Shown in pieces: positions 1 to 5,655 of a DNA stretch of 5,655 bases (positions are counted from its first letter, which is position 1; each line of letters starts with the position of its first letter). Source of the stretch: Patescibacteria group bacterium UBA6023 (GTDB lineage Bacteria > Patescibacteriota > Minisyncoccia > Phycocordibacterales > UBA6899). Under the pieces are notes generated by a model. It was given only the letters and a program-made list of their open reading frames with translations. It was not told where the DNA came from and did not search any database. The stretch is taken from assembly GCA_002429425.1 (NCBI GenBank), contig DIZR01000079.1:1-5655 (forward strand), given 5' to 3'. Both the position numbers and the translations under genes were made by a program.

Positions 1-870
1 GCGGGAATTGCTGCGGGACTTTCCGCATTCACTTGTGTGAGCGGTTGTACGATTACCAATCTTCCATATAATGCAACGCAACCGGTAAAAATTGAATTTA
101 CTCCAACTGCAGCACAAGGATACATTGCCTACCCCGAATTTCTTAGTAATGGAGGGAATATCAGCTATCCGACGGCACCATACCCATCCGTAACGGGTAC
201 CGGAGTGCTTGATCCAGTTATTGCAGTCACTCCGGGAAGTATTGTGTTCCCAGATACTAATCAAGGACTTTATTCTAATGTAACAATTACTATTCAAAAT
301 ACTGGTGCAGGAAACTTGAGTGGAAGTATCTCACCAGTAAAAACACCGGGACTAAGTTTCTATTGCCTATCTGGTTGTAATTACAATATTCCCGCAAGTG
401 GAAGCTGGCCTGCGGTAATCCAATTTGCTCCACAAAGTGTTGGGACATTAAGTGGGAAGATTTTCTTGAATTCAAATGCATTAAATGGTCAACAGACGAT
501 TAATGTGTCTGGTCGAGGAATTTTGGCGCCAATCATATCTCTTTCTGGTGCCGATACTGACTTTGGTTCAGTGATAGTTGGGAAGCACAAAGATCAAATG
601 TTTACGATTGCTAATGCAGGTAGCTCCAGCCTTGGCTCGGGATATTTTGTTGTAACTGGACCATTTGTCTGTGTAAATCCTGTCGATATTTCTGATGGAC
701 TTTGCCACTATAACATTGGTCCTGGGGGCTCAATGACAATCACGATACGTTTTTCTCCAACAGTGCTTGGTCCTGCAACTGGTGCGGTCTGGCTTTCGGG
801 GATTCCAATTGCGCGTTTCTTTGTGAATGGTACTGGTGTATCACCAACAGTAAAATTCATTGAGCAATAA
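1..870 (+). CDS. Partial secreted-type protein with choice-of-anchor-D / ASH-like repeats (C-terminal part)
   Basis: The frame is open from base 1 to the TAA at 868-870, giving 289 residues whose true N terminus lies left of the window; the GTG at 37 is only an internal valine. The chain is rich in Gly, Ser, Thr and Asn, has little charge, and is built of repeats of about 105 residues: the end of one (1-68), a complete second (69-173) and a third (174-279), closing with VTGTG, VSGRG and VNGTG, then a 10-residue tail. Features such as PGSIVFPDT, DFGSVIVG, ITIQNTGAG and IRFSP are typical of the ASH/HYDIN-like or choice-of-anchor-D immunoglobulin fold. Each repeat carries two cysteines (C12/C16, C122/C126, C224/C235), suggesting disulfides and an extracytoplasmic location. 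The window shows no signal peptide (that end is missing), and the C terminus has no LPXTG, membrane helix or other anchor. An adhesive or cell-surface structural role is inferred; the exact function is unknown. Confidence 0.8.
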   Translation, partial: AGIAAGLSAFTCVSGCTITNLPYNATQPVKIEFTPTAAQGYIAYPEFLSNGGNISYPTAPYPSVTGTGVLDPVIAVTPGSIVFPDTNQGLYSNVTITIQNTGAGNLSGSISPVKTPGLSFYCLSGCNYNIPASGSWPAVIQFAPQSVGTLSGKIFLNSNALNGQQTINVSGRGILAPIISLSGADTDFGSVIVGKHKDQMFTIANAGSSSLGSGYFVVTGPFVCVNPVDISDGLCHYNIGPGGSMTITIRFSPTVLGPATGAVWLSGIPIARFFVNGTGVSPTVKFIEQ

Positions 871-879
871 TTGGTAATG

Positions 880-930
880 AAAAACAATAAAAAACAAAGG
901 TTGAAATACCTTTGTTTTTTTATTGTTTTT
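880..930 (+). terminator. Long A/T hairpin, probable rho-independent terminator of the upstream gene
   Basis: The 5' arm at 880-900 pairs with the 3' arm at 909-930 over 21 base pairs with a single bulged T (921). The CAAAGG/CCTTTG core closes a loop of 8 bases, and the 3' arm contains runs of seven and five T. It begins 9 bases after the upstream stop codon. The G+C part of the stem is short, so the U-run within the 3' arm (915-921) is probably the release tract, with CAAAGG/CCTTTG as the effective terminator stem. The outer A/T pairing makes the whole an almost perfect inverted repeat. The 3' arm also contains the -35 region of the pheS promoter. Confidence 0.75.
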
Positions 931-939
931 GCCTATAAT
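912..939 (+). promoter_or_regulatory. pheST promoter, placed for leaderless transcription
   Basis: A perfect -10 hexamer TATAAT lies at 934-939, preceded after a 16-base spacer by TTGTTT at 912-917, a moderate -35 match. Six bases (940-945) separate the -10 from the ATG of pheS at 946, so the expected transcription start falls on or next to the A of the start codon. No Shine-Dalgarno sequence precedes the ATG, which agrees with a leaderless message. The -35 element overlaps the 3' arm of the preceding terminator hairpin. The start site itself is inferred from spacing. Confidence 0.7.
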
Positions 940-945
940 AAGACA

Positions 946-1719
946 ATGCATATTCGTGAAAAATTAGGTATTGACGTGACCCTCCCCGGGAAGGCGCCAG
1001 AACGTGGGCATTTGCATCCTGTTACTCTTATGATGCGCGATATCGCACGCATATTTGGCCATATGGGTTTTACGATTGCGGAAGGTCCGGAAATTGAATC
1101 TGAGCATTATAATTTTGATGCACTGAATATTCCCAAGGATCACCCCGCAAGAGATATGTGGGATACATTTTGGCTAAAGGACAAGTTGGGGCTTGAACGT
1201 CTCTTGCTACGTACGCACACATCTCCAGTGCAGATAAGATACATGGAAGACTGTGAACCTCCGATTCGTATCATTGCTCCCGGAAAAGTGTATCGCTATG
1301 AAGCAACTGATGCCACCCACGAAACCCAATTCTATCAATTCGAAGGACTGATGATCGGAAAAGATGTTTCAATGGCAAACCTGAAAGGCATGCTCCTCAG
1401 TTTTTTTGAGCAGCTTTTTGAACGGCCAATGCAGATCCGTTTTCGTCCGAGTTACTTCCCATTCACGGAACCTTCCGTAGAGATCGACATTGGGTGGACT
1501 GACGAAAAAGGGAAAGTCGTGAAGTGGATAGAGGTTATGGGCGCAGGACAAGTCCACCCAAAGGTTCTCGAAGCCGGAGGTATCGATGCATCGAAGTGGC
1601 AAGGGTTTGCCTTTGGTGGTGGTGTCGATAGGTTCGTCGTACTCAAGTATGGAATTCCTGATGTGCGACAGCTCTACACCGGAGATCTTCGTCTTATAAA
1701 GCAATTTGGAACGGTATGA
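946..1719 (+). CDS. pheS: Phenylalanine--tRNA ligase alpha subunit, short form lacking the N-terminal coiled coil
   Basis: PheS is the catalytic class II subunit of the cytosolic alpha2beta2 phenylalanyl-tRNA synthetase, which activates Phe with ATP and charges tRNA-Phe. The 257-residue product aligns with the catalytic domain of E. coli PheS from its first residues: HPVT (24-27) and GPEIE (47-51) with the motif 1 region, HPARD (66-70), the IRIIAPGKVYR block (107-117), motif 2 around QFYQFEGL (128-135), RPSYFPFTEPS (167-177) and motif 3 GFAFGGGVDR (220-229). A222 matches the alanine of E. coli position 294 that shapes the Phe pocket. Usual bacterial PheS is about 330-350 residues; the missing ~85 are the N-terminal tRNA-contacting coiled coil. 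The upstream gene's TAA at 868-870 is in this same frame, so no long extension is possible. A TTG at 871 would add only terminator-encoded residues, so ATG 946 is chosen. It overlaps pheT by four bases. Function is near certain. Confidence 0.96.
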   Translation: MHIREKLGIDVTLPGKAPERGHLHPVTLMMRDIARIFGHMGFTIAEGPEIESEHYNFDALNIPKDHPARDMWDTFWLKDKLGLERLLLRTHTSPVQIRYMEDCEPPIRIIAPGKVYRYEATDATHETQFYQFEGLMIGKDVSMANLKGMLLSFFEQLFERPMQIRFRPSYFPFTEPSVEIDIGWTDEKGKVVKWIEVMGAGQVHPKVLEAGGIDASKWQGFAFGGGVDRFVVLKYGIPDVRQLYTGDLRLIKQFGTV

Positions 1720-3665
1720 TGATTTCATATAAATGGCTCAGAGAATATTTTGATAAAAAACTTCCCACTCCAGAAAAATTGGCTCATGCACTGACCTTTC
1801 ATGCGTTTGAAATTGAGTCGATTGAAAGGAAGATGGGGGATGCAGTGATTGATGTGAAAATTCTTCCCAATCGTGCACATGACTGCCTTTCGCACGATGG
1901 AGTCGCAGGAGAGATATCCGCAATACTTGGCCTACCGCTTAAAAAAGTTCTCGTACCCCAATTTCCACGTGCGTCAAAGAATGTCCCACGCATATCAGTC
2001 AGTGTGAAGGAAAAAAAGTTATGTGAGAGATACATTGCAATCGTACTTGATGGAGTGAAGGTTGCTCCATCACCAAAATGGTTAAAAGAAAGACTCGAGG
2101 TACTTGGACAGCGTTCGGTGAATAATGTTGTTGATGCGACAAATTATGTCATGTTCATGACTGGACAACCGTTGCATGCATTTGATTATGCAAAACTTAG
2201 TGGAGGAATCATTGTGCGCAGAGCAAGGGATGGTGAGCAAATAACCACACTTGATAAAAAAGATCTTGTACTCAAGGGTGAGCATTTGGTCATTGCAGAT
2301 AAGGAAGGAGTACTCGGTATTGCTGGTATCAAGGGAGGAGTACGTGCTGAGGTAGATGGTGCAACAAAAACAATTGTTATCGAATCAGCAAATTTTGATG
2401 CATCGTCAGTGCGCATGACATCGATGCGCCTTGGTATTAAAACTGATGCATCAAAGCGTTTTGAGTCAGGGCTCACCTCATATCTTCCCGAAGAAGCAAT
2501 GAAAAAAGTCGTGGCGCTTATTGTGGATATTGCCGGAGGTGAAAAAATTCAGATTGGTGAACCTATTGATATTTTTCCAAATAAACCAAAAGCGAAGCTC
2601 GTCACTATTTCACTTTCTGAAATTAATCGTATTTTAGGTACAGCACTTTCCGATAAGCAAGTACGTGAAGTATGGAAAAAACTTGAATTTGTATTTACTA
2701 CAAAAAAGTCGAACGCGACAATTGTCTACAGGATCATTCCACCCGTGAAACGTCTTGACTTGATTATTAAAGAAGATCTTGCTGAGGAAGTTGGAAGAAT
2801 GGTTGGGTATGACGTATTAGTGCCTATCATGCCGAGTGAGCAAGTGATATCTCCCGTGGTGAATGCCCACTGGGCTCTTGCAGACATTCTTCGTGAGGTG
2901 ATGCTCGGATGCGGGTATTCTGATGTCTATACCTATGCATTCAACAATAAAGGAGAAATTGAAGTAGCAAATCCTATCGCGAGTGATAAGCGTTTCTTGC
3001 GCAATAATCTCACTGGTGGATTGAAAGTTGCCCTTGCAGAGAATTTAAAATATGAAAACGAGGTACGTATTTTTGAGCTCGGACATATCTTTGGAAAGGA
3101 TGGGGGAGTCATAAAAGAAGAACACTCATTCGCGGGAATATTTGGATTTCAAAAACGTAAGGAGGCACAAATGAAAGAGGATTTTTACGTGATGAAGGGT
3201 GTTCTCACTCGTGTTTTTGAGGCACTGGGAATTTGCGATATCGATTATCGTGAGGCAGGAGGAGAGCTCATCGCAAGTATCTATGCAAAAGATGTACCGA
3301 TTGGAACAATGACGATAAATGGCTTTGAGCTCAATTTTGGAAAAATGGTTGAACTTGCAGAACATCACATCCGCTATGTTGCACCCTCTAGATTTCCATC
3401 GATGATTCGTGACATTTCACTCTTCATTCCAAGCAGTGTGAATGCTGGTGTTGTGTCGGGAATTATTAATGCACATGCAGGAGAATTACTACGCTCACTT
3501 ATGTTGTTTGATGTTTTCGAGCAACCAGATAAAAAGTCACTTGCATTTCGAATGGTGCTTCAGTCGAATGAGCGAACCCTTTCAGATGAAGAGGCAAATG
3601 CGGTTTATAATAAGGTTGTGGACGCATTAAGGGCTACAAATGCAAAGTGGGAGGTACGTGCATAG
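1716..3665 (+). CDS. pheT: Phenylalanine--tRNA ligase beta subunit, lacking the EMAP/OB tRNA-binding domain
   Basis: PheT is the structural and editing partner of PheS in the alpha2beta2 enzyme. The product has 649 residues against roughly 790-800 in E. coli. Domain order: B1 start (about 1-40, beginning ISYKWLREYF), direct passage to the second half of B1 (about 43-75, DVKILPNRAHDCLSHDGVA), B3/B4 editing module (about 100-255), B5 (about 290-370), the degenerate class II core B6/B7 (about 375-550), and a C-terminal FDX-ACB anticodon-binding domain (about 555-649, starting SRFPSMIRDISLF). The OB/EMAP-II-like B2 domain normally inserted inside B1 is absent. Editing residues look intact: H154 in GQPLHAFD, E223 in VIESANF and A245 in TDASKRFE. 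ATG 1716 overlaps the pheS stop (ATGA); an adjacent in-frame ATG at 1719 is an equally good start. Only a weak GGA (1708-1710) precedes them, so coupling to pheS translation is likely. Confidence 0.96.
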   Translation: MMISYKWLREYFDKKLPTPEKLAHALTFHAFEIESIERKMGDAVIDVKILPNRAHDCLSHDGVAGEISAILGLPLKKVLVPQFPRASKNVPRISVSVKEKKLCERYIAIVLDGVKVAPSPKWLKERLEVLGQRSVNNVVDATNYVMFMTGQPLHAFDYAKLSGGIIVRRARDGEQITTLDKKDLVLKGEHLVIADKEGVLGIAGIKGGVRAEVDGATKTIVIESANFDASSVRMTSMRLGIKTDASKRFESGLTSYLPEEAMKKVVALIVDIAGGEKIQIGEPIDIFPNKPKAKLVTISLSEINRILGTALSDKQVREVWKKLEFVFTTKKSNATIVYRIIPPVKRLDLIIKEDLAEEVGRMVGYDVLVPIMPSEQVISPVVNAHWALADILREVMLGCGYSDVYTYAFNNKGEIEVANPIASDKRFLRNNLTGGLKVALAENLKYENEVRIFELGHIFGKDGGVIKEEHSFAGIFGFQKRKEAQMKEDFYVMKGVLTRVFEALGICDIDYREAGGELIASIYAKDVPIGTMTINGFELNFGKMVELAEHHIRYVAPSRFPSMIRDISLFIPSSVNAGVVSGIINAHAGELLRSLMLFDVFEQPDKKSLAFRMVLQSNERTLSDEEANAVYNKVVDALRATNAKWEVRA

Positions 3666-3695
3666 TGTGGATTTCCTTGTTTCCCCGAAACCCAC

Positions 3696-3725
3696 TCCAA
3701 GGTCCGTCCTTGGACAAGATTTTTT
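3696..3725 (+). terminator. Probable rho-independent terminator of pheST
   Basis: TCCAAGG (3696-3702) and CCTTGGA (3708-3714) form a perfect 7-bp stem around the loop TCCGT. After a 5-base gap comes a run of six T (3720-3725). It lies 30 bases after the pheT stop codon. The gap between stem and T-run is a little longer than ideal, so efficiency is uncertain. Confidence 0.65.
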
Positions 3726-3819
3726 GCTTATTTAAGGCGGTCTTTGGTATATGTGATTTAGCGCGAGAAGGCGGGTAGATTGTACACTCTTTGAAATCTG
3801 TTTTCCCCTAATATGAGCT

Positions 3820-3847
3820 TTGATTTATTGGGTATTCTTGATATACT
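3820..3847 (+). promoter_or_regulatory. gyrB promoter, sigma70-type
   Basis: TTGATT (3820-3825) matches four of six -35 consensus bases and is followed after 16 bases by TATACT (3842-3847), matching five of six -10 bases. The expected start is around 3853-3856, giving a 5' UTR of about 45 bases that begins right at the foot of the hairpin at 3858-3894. An inverted repeat ATACT-ATC-AGTAT (3843-3855) overlaps the -10 and start region and could be an operator, but it is short and may be chance. Gyrase promoters are often sensitive to supercoiling in other bacteria; nothing here proves that. Confidence 0.65.
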
Positions 3848-3857
3848 ATCAGTATCA

Positions 3858-3894
3858 AATTGTCCGCTCTGAATCAGATTTGGAGCGGGCAATT
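3858..3894 (+). promoter_or_regulatory. 5' UTR hairpin immediately upstream of gyrB, sequestering its GGAG
   Basis: AATTGTCCGCTC (3858-3869) pairs with GAGCGGGCAATT (3883-3894) over 12 bp with one G-U wobble. The stem continues inward through U-G, G-U and three A/U pairs (3870-3874 with 3878-3882) to a CAG triloop, for about 17 consecutive pairs. It ends four bases before the gyrB ATG at 3899. GGAG (3882-3885), the only Shine-Dalgarno-like sequence here, is inside the 3' arm and 13 bases from the ATG. No T-run follows, so it does not look like a terminator. A role in translation control or in protecting the mRNA 5' end is inferred. Confidence 0.6.
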
Positions 3895-3898
3895 ATAT

Positions 3899-5655
3899 AT
3901 GAATATGGCCAAAAGCGACGATATAAAAGCAAAAAAATCTGGAAGTTACGGTTCCGAATCCATTCAAGTTCTTGAGGGTCTTGAGCCCGTGCGCAAGCGC
4001 CCAGGAATGTATATTGGCTCTACTGGTGTCGAGGGACTTCATCACCTAATTTGGGAAATTTTTGACAACTCACGCGATGAAGCGATGGGTGGCTATTGTA
4101 ATCATATCGAGGTCGCACTTCTTCCTGGAAATCGCATTCGCGTTGTCGACAATGGTCGTGGTATTCCTGTTGATGTACATGCAAAGACAAAGGTTTCTGC
4201 ACTCGAGACCGTTATGACTACTCTCCATGCGGGAGGAAAGTTCGGTGGAGAAGAAAGTGGCTATAAAGTTTCTGGTGGTCTCCACGGTGTGGGTGCCTCA
4301 GTCGTGAATGCGCTTTCGCAATATGCCAAAGTAAATGTACATCGCGAAGGAGGGGAACACATGCAGGAGTATGTTCGCGGAAAACAGAAAGCAAAAGTAA
4401 AAAAGATTGATTCATCAAAGAATCAAGGTACAGTTGTGCTTTTTGATCCGGACCCAGAAATCTTTAGCGAAATTCGATTTAGCTGGAATACCATTATTAC
4501 GCACCTTCGTCAGCAGGCGTATCTTGTGAAAGGCGTTGAGATTAATATTCTTGATCTTCGTGAATATGAGGGGAAAATAGAAACAGATGGCGTCTTCTAC
4601 TTGCGCGATAAAGGGTACAACGCTCCTTCAATGTCATTTTTCTTTGAGGGTGGCTTGAACTCACTCATTAAGTTTTACAATAAATTTCAAAAACCAATTC
4701 ACAAGAATATTTTCTATATTGAAAAGCAGGAGGGAAATGTTTTTGTTGAGGTTGCACTACAGTATGTTGATGACATTACCTCACGTGAAATAGCGTTCGC
4801 AAACAATACCTACAACTCCGAAGGGGGAATGCATGTGACGGGTTTTCGTACTGCGCTTACTCGCACACTGAATGAGTACGCAAAAAAGAATAACCTCGCA
4901 AAAGATGCAGATGAAAGCTTTACTGGTGATGACGTGCGAGAAGGGTTGACGGCGTGTATTTCTGTGAAAATGCCAGAGATTCAATTTGAAGGGCAAACGA
5001 AGGCTAAGCTCGGGTCTGTCGAGGCGCGTGGTGCAACGGAGACGGTTTTTGGTTCTGCGTTCAGTATGTTTCTCGAAGAACATCCTGAGGATGCAAAGGC
5101 AATCATTCAAAAGGTGGTGCTTGCACTCAAAGCACGCAAAGCATCCAAGGCTGCACGTGACTCCGTGTTACGTAAGGGTGCACTCGAAGGGCTCACGCTT
5201 CCGGGAAAGCTTGCCGACTGTCAATCACGAAGTGCAGAAGAATCCGAACTTTTTATTGTTGAGGGAGACTCAGCCGGTGGCTCGTCGAAACAAGGACGAG
5301 ATCGTCGCACACAGGCAATACTTCCACTTAAGGGTAAGATTCTCAATGTGGAGCGAGCACGTCTCGATAAGATGCTTGCCTCCAATGAGGTGCGCGCGTT
5401 GGTTATCGCGCTCGGTACTGCGATTGGTGACGTGTTTGATCTTTCAAAGCTTCGTTACCATAAGATTATTATTGCAACCGACGCCGACGTCGACGGTGCG
5501 CACATTCGCACGCTCCTGCTCACGTTCTTCTACCGCTACTTCCCGCAGGTCATCGAGAAGGGCTACCTGTACATGGCGCAGCCGCCGCTGTTCAAGGTGT
5601 TCAAGGGCAAGCAGATCATCTGGTGCCATTCCGAAGGCGATCGCGACAAGGCGCT
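3899..5655 (+). CDS. gyrB: DNA gyrase subunit B (3' end beyond the window)
   Basis: GyrB is the ATPase and TOPRIM subunit of the A2B2 type IIA topoisomerase that introduces negative supercoils. The 585 residues seen cover most of a ~640-residue short-form GyrB. The GHKL ATPase shows E53 and N57 (WEIFDNSRDEA), D84-G88 (DNGRGIP) and the lid with SGGLHGVGA (125-133). The transducer ends with the QTK loop lysine K368. TOPRIM has EGDSAGG (catalytic E455), the PLKGKILNVE block and DADVDG (D528, D530, D532). There is no sign of the E. coli-type ~170-residue insertion up to the edge. ATG 3899 is chosen; ATG 3905, two codons on, is possible. ParE is the alternative, but the close match to GyrB along QAILPLKGKILNVE and AQPPLFKV favours gyrase. 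The last ~60 codons are far richer in G/C at third positions than the rest, which suggests recombination or an assembly joint. Confidence 0.95.
   Translation, partial: MNMAKSDDIKAKKSGSYGSESIQVLEGLEPVRKRPGMYIGSTGVEGLHHLIWEIFDNSRDEAMGGYCNHIEVALLPGNRIRVVDNGRGIPVDVHAKTKVSALETVMTTLHAGGKFGGEESGYKVSGGLHGVGASVVNALSQYAKVNVHREGGEHMQEYVRGKQKAKVKKIDSSKNQGTVVLFDPDPEIFSEIRFSWNTIITHLRQQAYLVKGVEINILDLREYEGKIETDGVFYLRDKGYNAPSMSFFFEGGLNSLIKFYNKFQKPIHKNIFYIEKQEGNVFVEVALQYVDDITSREIAFANNTYNSEGGMHVTGFRTALTRTLNEYAKKNNLAKDADESFTGDDVREGLTACISVKMPEIQFEGQTKAKLGSVEARGATETVFGSAFSMFLEEHPEDAKAIIQKVVLALKARKASKAARDSVLRKGALEGLTLPGKLADCQSRSAEESELFIVEGDSAGGSSKQGRDRRTQAILPLKGKILNVERARLDKMLASNEVRALVIALGTAIGDVFDLSKLRYHKIIIATDADVDGAHIRTLLLTFFYRYFPQVIEKGYLYMAQPPLFKVFKGKQIIWCHSEGDRDKA

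Noticed and set aside
871..945. N-terminal extension of PheS from a TTG at 871
   Set aside because: The 25 added residues are translated from the terminator hairpin and promoter, show no resemblance to the PheS N-terminal domain, and have no ribosome binding site; ATG 946 fits the family alignment and the promoter position.
1716..1721. TGA read as glycine (genetic code 25)
   Set aside because: The pheS frame ends at TGA exactly where the family ends and overlaps the pheT start; none of the four coding frames contains an internal TGA, so the standard bacterial code is sufficient.
1369..1728. Minus-strand open frame of 119 codons over the 3' half of pheS
   Set aside because: It is antisense to the conserved PheS motif 3 region with no recognisable product; it is explained by the codon constraints of pheS.
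3724..3753. Possible extra promoter TTGCTT-18-TATATG in the pheT-gyrB gap
   Set aside because: Both hexamers are weak, the -35 overlaps the terminator T-run, and a much better promoter lies closer to gyrB.
3726..3819. Possible small RNA or tRNA gene in the pheT-gyrB gap
   Set aside because: I find no cloverleaf, no T-loop GGTTCAAAT-like box and no stable hairpin here; the stretch looks like plain spacer.
4781..5110. Minus-strand open frame of 109 codons inside gyrB
   Set aside because: It lies wholly within well-conserved gyrB sequence, its translation resembles no family I know, and no promoter or ribosome site is apparent.
5444..5629. Minus-strand open frame of 61 codons inside gyrB
   Set aside because: It is a shadow of the gyrB TOPRIM coding strand, arising because the G/C-rich third positions remove stops on the other strand; its low-complexity acidic, Leu/Arg-rich product is typical of such shadows.

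Overview
The window is a compact bacterial segment with every gene on the plus strand: the end of a secreted-type repeat protein, then pheS and pheT (the two subunits of phenylalanyl-tRNA synthetase), then most of gyrB (DNA gyrase subunit B), which runs off the right edge. Codon use is mixed and AT-leaning until the last ~180 bases. TGA stops pheS and no coding frame reads through a stop, which fits translation table 11 rather than the TGA=Gly code of some candidate phyla. The shortened PheS and PheT, tight spacing, near-absence of Shine-Dalgarno sites and the surface-type protein with Ig-like ASH repeats together suggest a reduced-genome bacterium of the Patescibacteria/CPR (Parcubacteria-like) type. 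That placement is an inference from architecture, not from a database comparison.

Bases 1-870 encode the C-terminal 289 residues of a protein made of ~105-residue choice-of-anchor-D/ASH-like beta-sandwich repeats, each with a cysteine pair. A long hairpin with U-rich ends (880-930) follows. The pheS promoter overlaps it: a perfect TATAAT sits exactly six bases before the pheS ATG, so pheS mRNA is probably leaderless. pheS (946-1719) and pheT (1716-3665) overlap by four bases and form a translationally coupled pair.

The synthetase is unusual. PheS lacks the usual ~85-residue N-terminal coiled coil, and PheT lacks the EMAP-II-like OB domain normally inserted near its N terminus. The catalytic core, the editing site and the C-terminal anticodon-binding domain are kept. 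Two tRNA-contacting accessory modules are therefore absent from the two partner subunits. This is the most biologically interesting point in the window.

The 233-base gap 3666-3898 holds a terminator-like hairpin for pheT, a good sigma70-type promoter for gyrB (3820-3847), and a nearly continuous 17-bp hairpin (3858-3894) that forms the gyrB 5' UTR and buries its only Shine-Dalgarno-like GGAG. gyrB has the full ATPase, transducer and TOPRIM motifs. From about 5477 its third codon positions abruptly become almost all G/C, without any break in the reading frame or the protein. That points to recombination or to a chimeric assembly joint near the right edge. I see no mobile element, CRISPR array, tRNA or rRNA, and no wholly new multigene system.
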